Positions 8,354 to 16,751 of a DNA stretch of 40,022 bases are shown here, one piece after another; the first letter of the stretch is position 1, and each line of letters opens with the position of its first letter. Below the pieces are notes generated by a model. That model did not search any database. It had not been told where the DNA came from and saw only the letters and a list, made by a program, of their open reading frames with translations. The stretch lies in the NCBI GenBank assembly GCA_021801605.1, contig JAJYXU010000073.1, positions 1 through 40,022 of the forward strand, written 5' to 3'. The stretch comes from Bacteroidota bacterium. Its GTDB lineage: Bacteria; Bacteroidota; Ignavibacteria; Ignavibacteriales; Melioribacteraceae. The position numbers and the translations under genes are program-made.

Positions 8354-8387
8354 AAATGTAGACTTCATAAATGAAGTCTCTACATTT
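8354..8387. repeat. Imperfect hairpin ending in GTCTCTAC
   Basis: AAATGTAGA-CTTCAT, two-base loop, ATGAAG-TCTCTACATTT, with a one- to two-base bulge. Its ends match the palindrome at 8160-8187. On the plus strand it is followed by a run of T, so it could also stop transcription ahead of the toxin-antitoxin pair. Confidence 0.6.
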
Positions 8388-8474
8388 TTTTGCTTTTCTT
8401 CATTTGTGTTAAGCATATTCCAAATCAATACATTTTTTAATATATTGATTGCAGGAAAGTATAAGAGGTTATTA

Positions 8475-8693
8475 ATGTTATCTTCACAGAACGAACTAAA
8501 TAATATTCTCGAGAAAATCCCAAATAAATATTGGGCAACAATTATTGAATACGCTAAAGTAATAAGCTTGAAGGCAAGTAAAGGTGAATTGAACGGTACT
8601 GAATACTTGAACAGCATTCCCGGCATGGTGGATTCAATAGTAAAAGAGGCGACTACAGACCGCAGTGAGTATTCAGAAAAGCTTGATTGGTAA
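8475..8693 (+). CDS. Antitoxin of a RelE/YoeB-type pair
   Basis: A 72-residue protein; the ATG at 8475 has AAGAGG seven bases upstream. The sequence (EYAKVISLKASKGELNGTEYLNSIPGM, written here by its key part GELNGTEYLNSIPGM) and the acidic ending SEYSEKLDW match small antitoxins of Bacteroidota that precede RelE/YoeB toxins. The C-terminal part would wrap the toxin. The stop overlaps the toxin start by one base (TAATG), the usual coupled arrangement. Because the toxin gene is broken, this gene is now probably an orphan. Confidence 0.75.
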   Translation: MLSSQNELNNILEKIPNKYWATIIEYAKVISLKASKGELNGTEYLNSIPGMVDSIVKEATTDRSEYSEKLDW

Positions 8694-8824
8694 TGTATAA
8701 ACTGATATTCTCACCTCAAGCACAAAAAGATTCTAAAAAGATTTTCTCTTCTAATTTAAAACCAAAAGTACAAACTCTTTTAGATTTACTTTCGCGAAAC
8801 CCATATCAATTTCCACCCGTATAA
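8693..8824 (+). pseudogene. Truncated YoeB/Txe-type toxin
   Basis: The start codon overlaps the antitoxin stop. The 43 residues MYKLIFSPQAQKDSKKIFSS...LLDLLSRNPYQFPPV match the first half of YoeB/Txe mRNA interferases (usual length ~85), which continue from PP into YEKLVGDLKGYYSRRIN. Here the frame stops right after PPV, where a palindromic repeat element begins. After the element, at about 8993-9030, one frame reads VIKKDLRGFHLEGR, which may be the remains of the KDLKG segment. The catalytic C-terminal half is lost, so it is inactive. Confidence 0.75.
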
Positions 8825-8830
8825 TTAGCA

Positions 8831-9020
8831 ACCTCGAAGCCTGCTTGTCGAGCGTGTTGCAGAACCATATTGGTGTCACCTCGAACGGAGTGAGAGGTCT
8901 TAATTTATATGAAAAGAAAGATTTCTCACCCGATAAATCGGGTTCGAAATGACAATGTTTTTGTTGTGCAACACGCTCTGTCGGCAGACAGGGTTATTAA
9001 GAAAGACCTTCGAGGTTTTC
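8831..9020. repeat. Nested palindromic repeat element (MITE-like)
   Basis: Three sets of inverted arms are nested: AACCTCGAAG (8831-8840) with CTTCGAGGTT (9011-9020); GAGCGTGTTGCA (8850-8861) with TGCAACACGCTC (8967-8978); and TGTCAccTCGAAC (8874-8886) with GTTCGAaaTGACA (8942-8954). The centre carries CGAACGGAGTGAG, a motif common in intergenic repeats of Bacteroidota (from memory). The element has no coding frame and separates the toxin fragment from sequence that may be its lost end. Confidence 0.7.
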
Positions 9021-9094
9021 ATCTTGAAGGACGATTTTTTAGTAGTAAGAATATCATTAGTTCTTTAATTTAGTGCCGTACAATTTTGATTTTT

Positions 9095-12082
9095 ATGAAT
9101 CATCAACCTATCAAATTCAACAAAGAGTTAATTGAAACTAGCCGGTATTCGAAGTTTCAAGACTTTCACAACTTGATGCGCTACCGTATCCGTGATATTT
9201 TGCTCGTTTCCAGTTTGTATGATTCTTACATCTTCGAAGAGGACAACCGTCTTTATGAATTGATCCGTCAAGAATATCAAGGATTAAATCTTAGTCATTC
9301 ACCTGAACTTATTCATGTTTCTAACGGCGAGCAGGCGATTCGCATGGCTAAAAAAGAAAAGCGGTTCGACTTGATCATTACAACTCTTCATATTGAAGAT
9401 ATGTCCGCATTGACGTTCGCCAAAAAAATTAAAGAGAGCAAACTGGAAATTCCAGTTGTGCTTCTGAGTTACGATAACCGCGAGATGACTGACCTTATCT
9501 CTACAAAAGATATTTCCGTTTTTGATAAAGTTTTTATCTGGCAGGGCGATTACAGAATTGTTCTAGGCATTGTAAAATTTTTGGAAGACAGGCTGAATGT
9601 AGAACACGATACCAAACACGTTGGAGTGCAATCAATAATTCTCATTGAAGACAACATTAGGTTTTATTCATCGTACCTTCCGATTATCTATACAGAAGTA
9701 CTCAAACAATCACAAAGTTTGATCTCTGAAGGGATAAATCTTTCTCATAAATTTTTAAGAATGCGTGCACGTCCAAAAATATTATTGTGTTCCACCTATG
9801 AAGAAGCATGGGGCTATTTTGAGAAGTATGAAGAATTTGTGCTCGGAATAATTTCGGATATTGATTTTGACCGTGAGAAAAAGCGCGATCCCGAAGCGGG
9901 AATTTTATTTGCCCAGAAAGTAAAAGAACGCAAGCCGGATATTCCAATTCTTCTTCAATCTACAAATCATAGTATTGGAAAATTGGCATCATCAATTGGC
10001 ACAACTTTTTTAGAAAAAGATTCTCCCACTCTTTTAGAAAATTTGAAAGAGTTTATGATGAATAATTTCGGTTTCGGAGATTTCATTTTCCGGACCGATG
10101 ATGGAATTGAAGTAGGACGCGCAGAAAATTTAACCGAACTGGAAGAACAACTTGCAATAGTTCCTGATGAAAGTATTGTATACCACGCTTCGCGTAATCA
10201 TTTTTCCAATTGGTTAAAAGCGAGAACTGAATTTTGGCTTGCACATCAATTACGACCAAAAAAGGTGGAAGATTTTCCATCAACATCGGCATTGCGTAAA
10301 CTATTGATTGATTATGTAAGTGAATTCAGAAAGTCGCGGCAGATTGGAGTTATTTCCGATTTTCACAAAGAGACTTTTGATGTAACTACTACCTTTGCAA
10401 GAATTGGCGGCGGTTCGCTTGGCGGAAAAGCACGCGGTCTCGGTTTTGTAAATACATTGCTCAGCAATTTCGAAATTCGTTACCGCTTTAACGGTGTGAA
10501 AATTTTTGTTCCTTCTGCAGTCGTATTGGGCACAGATGTTTTTGATCAATATCTGGACGATAATGAATTACGCGACTTTGCATTGAATTCTGATAATGAT
10601 AAAGTGCTAATGAAAAGATTTTTCAAAGCGGATAATTTTCCGCGCTTTGCTGTTGAAGATTTGCGCGCATTTCTAGATTTAGTTCGGGTTCCACTCGCGG
10701 TTCGTTCATCAAGTCTCCTGGAAGATTCGCAAGGTCAACCTTTTTCAGGCGTTTACGATACATTCATGCTTCCAAATAGTCATCCTGATCCGGAAGTTCG
10801 GCTCAAACAACTTTTTCATGCAATAAAAAGAATTTATGCTTCAGTTTTTTTTCAGAAGTCAAAAGATTATTTCAAAGTTACTACGTATCGTCTGGAAGAA
10901 GAAAAGATGGCAGTCATAATTCAAAAATTAGTCGGTGCAGAGCATAATGGAAAATTCTATCCTGAATTTTCCGGCGTTGCAAAGTCATATAATTTTTATC
11001 CAGACCCGCCTTTAAAATCTACCGATGGAACTGTTGCTGTTGCACCTGGACTTGGTAAAGCAATTGTTGATGGCGGATTGAGTTTTAGATTTTGTCCTAA
11101 GTTTCCAAAGCATCCGCTTCAAATAGGAAGTTTTAACGATTTGCTTAAATATACTCCACATGAATTTTTTGCCCTTGATCTGAATGAAGAATACACGGAT
11201 AAAAATATTGATGAAGAACTGCTTGTAAAAAAATATAATCTTTCTGATGCTGAAAAAGACGGAACCCTTGATATAGTTTGTTCAACTTACTCTAAAGAAA
11301 ATCAAATATTGTATGATGGCGTAGCAAGAGCGGGACCAAGAATTTTTACACTGGCACCGATAATCAAGCATCAAGTTTTTCCGCTTCCGGAAATTTTAGA
11401 TCTTCTTCTGGAAATGGGCACTTGGGGAACCGGCTCTCCAATTGAAATTGAGTTTGCTGTTAATTTAAAAGTACATGATGGAAAACAGAAAGAATTTGGA
11501 TTGCTTCAAATGCGTCCGCTTGTTATTAGTAATGAAATAGAAGAACTCGATCTGGATCATCATGAATCGAAAGATTTAATTTGTAGAAGTGATCAAGTCT
11601 TAGGACACGGTGTTATTAATGATATAAAAGATATTGTTTTTATAGATCTTGAAAAATTTGATCGAAGGTTCACAATAGACGTTGCTCATGAAATAGCGCA
11701 ATTCAATTCCAAGATGGTTAATGATGAACTTTCTTATTTATTAATTGGAGTTGGAAGATGGGGCACTCTTGACCCGTGGCTTGGAATTCCGGTTACATGG
11801 GAACAGATCAACGGCGCTAAAGCCATAATAGAATCGAATTTTATAGATTTCAATGTTACTCCTTCTCAAGGATCGCACTTCTTTCAGAATCTTACTTCAT
11901 TTAAAATAGGTTATTTTACTATAGACGATTTTACTCAACAAGGATTTATTGATTGGAATTGGCTGCAGCAGCAAAATACCATCGAGCGTAAAAATTTTAC
12001 AAAACATATTCAATTGGAACAACCGCTAACTATCAAAATAAATGGGCATAAGAATAAAGGGATTATCATCAAACCAAATTAA
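9095..12082 (+). CDS. Receiver-like domains fused to PEP/pyruvate-dikinase ATP-grasp domain
   Basis: A 995-residue protein. A TTG start nine bases earlier is possible, but the ATG at 9095 was taken. Residues about 35-170 (DILLVSSLYDS, DLIITTLHIEDMSA, PVVLLSYD) and about 180-325 (SIILIEDNIRF, GIISDIDFD, PDIPILLQST) look like two response-regulator receiver folds; the second keeps an Asp at the phosphorylation position. Residues about 430-820 form a PPDK_N-type ATP-binding domain: GGGSLGGKARGLGF, then VRSSSLLEDSQGQPFSGVYD, and VAPGLGKAIVDGG. The phosphohistidine swivel domain and the PEP-binding barrel of true PEP synthase are not seen. It may be a phosphotransfer or regulatory protein rather than a metabolic PEP synthase. 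It stands alone between two toxin-antitoxin loci. Substrate is unknown. Confidence 0.8.
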   Translation: MNHQPIKFNKELIETSRYSKFQDFHNLMRYRIRDILLVSSLYDSYIFEEDNRLYELIRQEYQGLNLSHSPELIHVSNGEQAIRMAKKEKRFDLIITTLHIEDMSALTFAKKIKESKLEIPVVLLSYDNREMTDLISTKDISVFDKVFIWQGDYRIVLGIVKFLEDRLNVEHDTKHVGVQSIILIEDNIRFYSSYLPIIYTEVLKQSQSLISEGINLSHKFLRMRARPKILLCSTYEEAWGYFEKYEEFVLGIISDIDFDREKKRDPEAGILFAQKVKERKPDIPILLQSTNHSIGKLASSIGTTFLEKDSPTLLENLKEFMMNNFGFGDFIFRTDDGIEVGRAENLTELEEQLAIVPDESIVYHASRNHFSNWLKARTEFWLAHQLRPKKVEDFPSTSALRKLLIDYVSEFRKSRQIGVISDFHKETFDVTTTFARIGGGSLGGKARGLGFVNTLLSNFEIRYRFNGVKIFVPSAVVLGTDVFDQYLDDNELRDFALNSDNDKVLMKRFFKADNFPRFAVEDLRAFLDLVRVPLAVRSSSLLEDSQGQPFSGVYDTFMLPNSHPDPEVRLKQLFHAIKRIYASVFFQKSKDYFKVTTYRLEEEKMAVIIQKLVGAEHNGKFYPEFSGVAKSYNFYPDPPLKSTDGTVAVAPGLGKAIVDGGLSFRFCPKFPKHPLQIGSFNDLLKYTPHEFFALDLNEEYTDKNIDEELLVKKYNLSDAEKDGTLDIVCSTYSKENQILYDGVARAGPRIFTLAPIIKHQVFPLPEILDLLLEMGTWGTGSPIEIEFAVNLKVHDGKQKEFGLLQMRPLVISNEIEELDLDHHESKDLICRSDQVLGHGVINDIKDIVFIDLEKFDRRFTIDVAHEIAQFNSKMVNDELSYLLIGVGRWGTLDPWLGIPVTWEQINGAKAIIESNFIDFNVTPSQGSHFFQNLTSFKIGYFTIDDFTQQGFIDWNWLQQQNTIERKNFTKHIQLEQPLTIKINGHKNKGIIIKPN

Positions 12083-12152
12083 TGTAGAAAAACGAGTTTC
12101 ATTATTTGTTTACAATTTTGTAGATTAAGTTGTAACAAAAAAAGGATAAGTA

Positions 12153-12392
12153 ATGTCAACCGCCACAGTTCGTATAGATTCCAGAACTCATAAGCTTCTT
12201 CAGGAGATAAAGAAAATTTCTGGAGAACCAATGCAGATCATTATTTCCAAAGCACTTGAACATTATAAAGAAGTTCAGTTTTGGAATGAAGTGAATGAAG
12301 CATATTTGAAACTCAGGACGGATAAAAAAGCGTGGAAGGAAGAGCTGATTGAAAGAAAACTTTGGGCAAGAACTCTTAATGATGGTAAATAG
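12153..12392 (+). CDS. Ribbon-helix-helix antitoxin
   Basis: A 79-residue protein with a short N-terminal beta strand (TATVRIDSRTHKLLQEI) and two helices, the CopG/Arc-like arrangement that binds operator DNA, and a charged C-terminal tail suited to bind the toxin. AAAGGATAAG precedes the ATG. It ends nine bases before a MazF-type toxin gene, so the two form an operon that is probably repressed by the complex itself. Confidence 0.8.
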   Translation: MSTATVRIDSRTHKLLQEIKKISGEPMQIIISKALEHYKEVQFWNEVNEAYLKLRTDKKAWKEELIERKLWARTLNDGK

Positions 12393-12401
12393 AGCGTCTT
12401 T

Positions 12402-12743
12402 ATGAAAACTCCTAGCCGCGGTGATATTTGGATGGTAAATTTAAATCCAACCAAAGGAAGAGAGCAGTCGGGAATTAGACCGGTATTAGTTATTTCAGTA
12501 GATTTTTTTAATAATAGTTTGGCAGATTTAGTAATAGTAATTCCAATTACTTCGAAGAAAAGAGGCATACCGCTTCATGTTTGTATTTCAATAGAAGAAA
12601 CTGGATTAAAAACAGAAAGTTATATCAAATGTGAAGATGTGCGTTCTATATCCAAAGAAAGATTCATTGAGCAGATGGGAAGTGTAACATTATCATCTCT
12701 TAATGAAGTTGAAAATAAATTAAAATTGTTGTTAGGATTATAA
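12402..12743 (+). CDS. MazF/PemK-type mRNA interferase toxin
   Basis: A 113-residue protein with the MazF signature RGDIWMVNLNPTKGREQSGIRPVLVIS at its start (key residues R7, G8, D9, W11, then the GxEQxGxRPxxV pattern) and the conserved IPITSK segment with a Thr in the active site region. MazF proteins cut RNA at short specific sequences. Length is complete and no damage is seen, in contrast to the broken YoeB-like toxin 3.6 kb upstream. It follows its antitoxin by nine bases and precedes the aminotransferase by 14 bases. Confidence 0.92.
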   Translation: MKTPSRGDIWMVNLNPTKGREQSGIRPVLVISVDFFNNSLADLVIVIPITSKKRGIPLHVCISIEETGLKTESYIKCEDVRSISKERFIEQMGSVTLSSLNEVENKLKLLLGL

Positions 12744-12757
12744 ACTAGAGGAAAGAA

Positions 12758-14002
12758 ATGTCAAACTTTGTAATTAAGCCTGCTGTTAGAACAGAAAAGA
12801 TAACTTATGCGGTGCGCGATATTGTAGTACTTGCAAATGAAGTAGCGAAGACCGGAAAAGAAATGTTGTACCTGAACATTGGAGATCCGAATGTTTTTGA
12901 TTTTGAACCGCCGAAACATTTGGTAGAAGCTACTTATGATGCTATGAAAAAAAACTATAACGGTTATTCTCCTTCATCCGGAATAAAACAAGCGACAGAC
13001 GCAATTGCAAAAGAAGCAGAACGGAAAGGAATAAAAAATATTCAGGATGTTTTTGTAACTACAGGCGCCAGCGAAGCAATTGATATTTGTCTTACGGCTT
13101 TGGTAAACGAAGGGGAAAACGTTTTAACACCAACACCGGGTTATCCGCTTTACACTGCAATTCAAAGTAAATTACAAACGATGGAAAACCCTTACTACTT
13201 AGATGAAAACAACAGTGCCGGAGCTCTGCACGGCGGATGGCAGCCGAACATTGAAGACATCAAAAGTAAAATTAACAACAAAACACGTGCGATTATTTTA
13301 ATCAATCCAAATAACCCAACCGGATCTATTTGCTCAACGGAAATTTTAAAACAAATAATTGAGATTGCATCAGAATATAACCTGGTAATTTTTGCAGATG
13401 AGATTTACGATAAACTTTTAATGGATGGGAAAAAACATACTTCCATTGCGTCTCTTAATTTTGATGTTCCGATGATTACATTCAGCGGTTTATCTAAAAA
13501 TTATATGGTTCCCGGTTTCAGAATTGGATGGGGAATTGTCAGCGGAAATAGATCGGTTCTAAAAGATTACATCGAAGCAATAAATAAAATTCTGCGTGCA
13601 CGTTTATGTGCCAATCATCCTGCTCAGTACGGAATAGCGCCTTCACTGCTGGGAGATCAATCTCACCTTGAAGTTGCAATGAAAAAACTAACCCGCAGAA
13701 GAAATCTTACAGTTGAAATGATGAACTCAATTCCAGGAATTACTTGTGTAGCTCCTGAAGGTGCGTTTTATGCATTTCCGCGTCTTCATGATGTTTCCAA
13801 TGATGCGCATTTTGTTGCCGAGTTATTAAAAGAAACCGGAGTTGTTGTTGTTCCGGGCAGCGGATTCGGACAAGTCCCGGGAACAAATCATTTTAGAATT
13901 GTATTTCTTCCGCCGGAAAATATTTTGGAGAAAGCATACAAAGCACTTGGTGAATTCCACAAAAAATATGTTGAGAAGTTTGAAAAGGTTAGTGCGAAGT
14001 AA
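12758..14002 (+). CDS. Class I/II aminotransferase, alanine-aminotransferase-like
   Basis: A 414-residue PLP enzyme. Fold type I landmarks are LNIGDPNVFDF (about 40-50), TTGASEAIDICL (about 105-116), INPNNPTGS (about 188-196), FADEIYDKL (about 212-220), and the PLP lysine in FSGLSKNYMVPGFRIGWG (about 241-258). The closest known group is AlaA/AspC-like enzymes making alanine or aspartate from glutamate; the exact substrate is not decided by sequence. GAGGAAAG precedes the ATG. It is close behind the MazF gene on the same strand and may be co-transcribed with it. Confidence 0.9.
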   Translation: MSNFVIKPAVRTEKITYAVRDIVVLANEVAKTGKEMLYLNIGDPNVFDFEPPKHLVEATYDAMKKNYNGYSPSSGIKQATDAIAKEAERKGIKNIQDVFVTTGASEAIDICLTALVNEGENVLTPTPGYPLYTAIQSKLQTMENPYYLDENNSAGALHGGWQPNIEDIKSKINNKTRAIILINPNNPTGSICSTEILKQIIEIASEYNLVIFADEIYDKLLMDGKKHTSIASLNFDVPMITFSGLSKNYMVPGFRIGWGIVSGNRSVLKDYIEAINKILRARLCANHPAQYGIAPSLLGDQSHLEVAMKKLTRRRNLTVEMMNSIPGITCVAPEGAFYAFPRLHDVSNDAHFVAELLKETGVVVVPGSGFGQVPGTNHFRIVFLPPENILEKAYKALGEFHKKYVEKFEKVSAK

Positions 14003-14006
14003 TAGC

Positions 14007-14049
14007 TATTCAGATAAATGTGCGTCACGCAGTAGTTTGTTCTGAAATA
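14007..14049. terminator. Imperfect hairpin between convergent genes
   Basis: TATTCAGA (14007-14014) faces TCTGAAATA (14041-14049), and TGCGT (14021-14025) pairs with ACGCA (14027-14031). It fills the 47 bases between the aminotransferase stop and the stop of the ATPase on the other strand. A bidirectional terminator is likely, but neither side has a strong T run. Confidence 0.45.
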
Positions 14050-15279
14050 CTAGATCCAAAGATATTTAATTGGAATTGCGAATAAATTTTTATCGAACTG
14101 AATTAAACTATCTCCATTATAAAACAGAAATCCCTTAAAAAAATTTTTCCCTGTTTCTTCGGATAGTACTTTTAATCCTTTAAACATTTCTGCTCTCGGC
14201 GAATGGGCTGCTTTAACTTCGATGCCAATAAGTGTTCCATCATTTCGCTCAATAACAAAATCAACTTCTTGTCCTGATGAAGTTCTAAAATGGAAAAAAT
14301 TAAATACAGAATTACTCCATGATGCTTGTTTTATTAGTTCCATCAAAACAAAATTTTCTATAATAGAACCAAGTAAATGAGGATCATTCCTCAACCGTTT
14401 TTCATCAGCAGAGATTAAATGAGAAAGCAAGCCTGTATCGTAAAGATAAATTTTCGGTGTTTTAATTAATCTTTTTGAAAGATTTCCGGAATATGCTGGT
14501 AAAAGATAAATCATAAAAGTTGACTCCAATAAATTGATATATCTTTTTAAAGTTGTTTGAGGAATTCCTGCGGAACGGGAAAACTCTGTCGAGTTTAAAA
14601 GTGAACCTACCCGTGCGCCCATTAGACTTAACAGTCTTGGTAGTTGAGTTAGCCCTTCAATATTTGAAATATCGCGCACATCTCTTTGCAGTATAGTCGT
14701 AATATAGGATTTGAACCAAGCGTTTCGTCTCTCTTCATTTTTCCTGTCTTGGATTTCCGGATAACCCCCATAAACAATTTTTTTAATAATCTCTATATTT
14801 GAATTGGGAATTTCGAGGCGTTTAAGCTTCTTATCGAAGAGAGAATTGATAAGATTAAAATTACTCTTAGCAATTTCATTTTGAGCGAACGGGTATAAGG
14901 TTAATAGTTCAATTCTCCCGGCAAGAGATTCTGAAATTTTAGGAAGTAGCAGAACATTTGCCGAACCAGCTAAAATAAATTTGCTGGGCTTGCGCTGTTT
15001 GTCTATGTTTTTTTTGATTGCTAGGAACAGTTCTGGTGCACGTTGTACTTCATCTATGGCAGCATTCCCTTCGAATGACTCTATAAAACTTTCAGGATTA
15101 TTTATTGCTGCAGAAAGAACGGCTGAATCATCAAGTGTTACATAATCAGCATGATGTTTATTCTTTATAAGATATTTTATAAGCGTACTTTTTCCGGTTT
15201 GCCGTGCCCCATGCAATAAAACAACGGGACTGTCTGAAAGAGCGCATACAAACTTTGAAGCTATTTTTCGCGTAATCAT
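14050..15279 (-). CDS. AAA+ ATPase with DUF4143 domain
   Basis: A 409-residue protein. The ATG at 15279 has AAAGGAG seven bases upstream, so it is preferred over the earlier start at 15336. The N-terminal AAA_14 domain has Walker A LLHGARQTGKSTLI and Walker B AAIDEVQRAPEL, followed by a sensor segment ILAGSANVLL. The C-terminal DUF4143 domain (about 195-400) includes RDVRDISNIEGL and a nuclease-like EVDFVIERNDGTLIGIEVK, an E/D...ExK pattern similar to PD-(D/E)XK folds. These proteins are common, often laterally moved, and their target is not established. The gene is alone on its strand between housekeeping genes. Confidence 0.88.
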   Translation of the reverse strand: MITRKIASKFVCALSDSPVVLLHGARQTGKSTLIKYLIKNKHHADYVTLDDSAVLSAAINNPESFIESFEGNAAIDEVQRAPELFLAIKKNIDKQRKPSKFILAGSANVLLLPKISESLAGRIELLTLYPFAQNEIAKSNFNLINSLFDKKLKRLEIPNSNIEIIKKIVYGGYPEIQDRKNEERRNAWFKSYITTILQRDVRDISNIEGLTQLPRLLSLMGARVGSLLNSTEFSRSAGIPQTTLKRYINLLESTFMIYLLPAYSGNLSKRLIKTPKIYLYDTGLLSHLISADEKRLRNDPHLLGSIIENFVLMELIKQASWSNSVFNFFHFRTSSGQEVDFVIERNDGTLIGIEVKAAHSPRAEMFKGLKVLSEETGKNFFKGFLFYNGDSLIQFDKNLFAIPIKYLWI

Positions 15280-15319
15280 ATAAACTCCTTTTTCACTCGA
15301 CTGAATATAACCATCATCC

Positions 15320-15356
15320 GGTGGATAATCCACCATTATGTGGATGATTATCCACC
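15320..15356. promoter_or_regulatory. Cluster of GTGGAT/ATCCAC half-sites upstream of the ATPase
   Basis: GGTGGATAATC (15320-15330) and GATTATCCACC (15346-15356) are exact inverted repeats. GGTGGATaATCCACC (15320-15334) is itself a near-perfect palindrome, so four half-sites sit in 37 bases. It lies 41-77 bases upstream of the chosen start of the ATPase gene. This fits an operator. The half-site resembles the DnaA box TTATCCACA but ends in CACC. Confidence 0.5.
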
Positions 15357-15471
15357 ATAGAATTTTAATAAAGTGGGGAAAATGTGTAGTGTAAGGATTT
15401 GTATTTGATAACCAAACCGCTCTTCTCTATATTTGCCCCACATTTTTCTTCACTATAATAGAAACCTCTAA

Positions 15472-16740
15472 TTGAAAAATATAAACATCACAGAACTGCC
15501 CAACGGAATTAAAATAATTTCTGAGAAAATTAGCTATGTAAAATCATTCTCACTTGGCTTTTGGTTTAATGTTGGGTCGCGAGACGAAACTTCGGAAAAC
15601 AGCGGTATAAGTCATTTTCTAGAACACATGTTCTTCAAAGGAACAAGAAAACGTTCTGCTAAGAAAATTGCGGAAGATATTGAATCACTCGGCGGATACC
15701 TTAACGCATTCACATCAAAAGAACACACTTGTTTTTATGGAAGAGGATTAACAGATCATATAGAAAAAACTTTCGAAGTACTGGCAGATATGATTCAGAA
15801 TTCAGTTTTCAATCCCAAAGAAATTGAAAAAGAATCTGCTGTTGTAATTGACGAACTATACGATATAGAAGACTCCCCCGACGAATTAATATTTGATAAA
15901 TTTGAAAGCAATGTTTTCAATGGTAATTCGCTTGGAATGCCGATCATAGGAACAAAAAAAAACTTACGTTCATTCAGGCAAAAAGATCTGATCAACTTTG
16001 TAAAAGAGAATTATACTTTTGACCGTTTCTTTATTGTTGCTTCCGGAAATATTGAGCATAAAGATTTAATCAGGTTCGCAAAAAAATATGTTACAAAAAA
16101 TTTACAGGCAACAAACGAAAAGAAACGGGAACTTATACTCAAGCCGGCAGTCGATATTCATATAGAAAAAAAAACACAGCAAGTTCATTACATATTGGGT
16201 AAACCAACCTACGGAATCAAAGAGAAGAGACGAAATATTGTAAGCGTTCTTTCTCACATTCTTGGAGAAGGAAGCAGTTCGCGTCTATTTCAAAAGGTGC
16301 GTGAAGAGAACGGAATTGCTTATCAAATCAACTCATTTTTAAATTCTTTTTTTGATATCTCAACATTCGGAGTTTATCTTTCGACTAATGATAAATCTGT
16401 TTATAAAGCGCAGGATTTGATTCTTAAAGAGATAGAAAAAATCAAACAAAAAAAAGTTGGAGAAATAGAACTCAGTCGCGCAAAGGAATATTTGATAGGT
16501 AATATGCTGATGAGTTTGGAAAGTACAACTAACAGAATGCTCAGAATTGCGCAATCGGTGATCTATTTCAACAAAATAAAATCGGTTGAAGAGACAGTTA
16601 AGCATATTCAATCTGTTACTGCTAAGGATATTCAGGAAATGTCGAATGAATTATTTAATTCATCAAATAAATTTGAAAATGGTGGTCTAACAAGAGTAAT
16701 TTTGTCTTCAAAAAATTTACTGCTTAAGAAAGTTGTCTAA
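15472..16740 (+). CDS. M16-family zinc peptidase
   Basis: A 422-residue protein starting with TTG at 15472: an in-frame TAA comes just before it and no ATG follows before the active site, so TTG is forced. The inverted zinc-binding motif HFLEHMFFKGT (HxxEH, about 48-52) and a downstream glutamate in AVVIDELYDIEDSPDE mark the active N-terminal half; the C-terminal half has the substrate-clamping VREENGIAYQINSF. This is the usual size for one-chain M16B proteases such as PqqL/YmxG-like or mitochondrial-processing-peptidase-like enzymes. There is no signal peptide. nuoG starts 11 bases after it, so it is probably in the same operon, though no functional link to complex I is known. Confidence 0.92.
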   Translation: MKNINITELPNGIKIISEKISYVKSFSLGFWFNVGSRDETSENSGISHFLEHMFFKGTRKRSAKKIAEDIESLGGYLNAFTSKEHTCFYGRGLTDHIEKTFEVLADMIQNSVFNPKEIEKESAVVIDELYDIEDSPDELIFDKFESNVFNGNSLGMPIIGTKKNLRSFRQKDLINFVKENYTFDRFFIVASGNIEHKDLIRFAKKYVTKNLQATNEKKRELILKPAVDIHIEKKTQQVHYILGKPTYGIKEKRRNIVSVLSHILGEGSSSRLFQKVREENGIAYQINSFLNSFFDISTFGVYLSTNDKSVYKAQDLILKEIEKIKQKKVGEIELSRAKEYLIGNMLMSLESTTNRMLRIAQSVIYFNKIKSVEETVKHIQSVTAKDIQEMSNELFNSSNKFENGGLTRVILSSKNLLLKKVV

Positions 16741-16751
16741 AGGAAAGTAAT

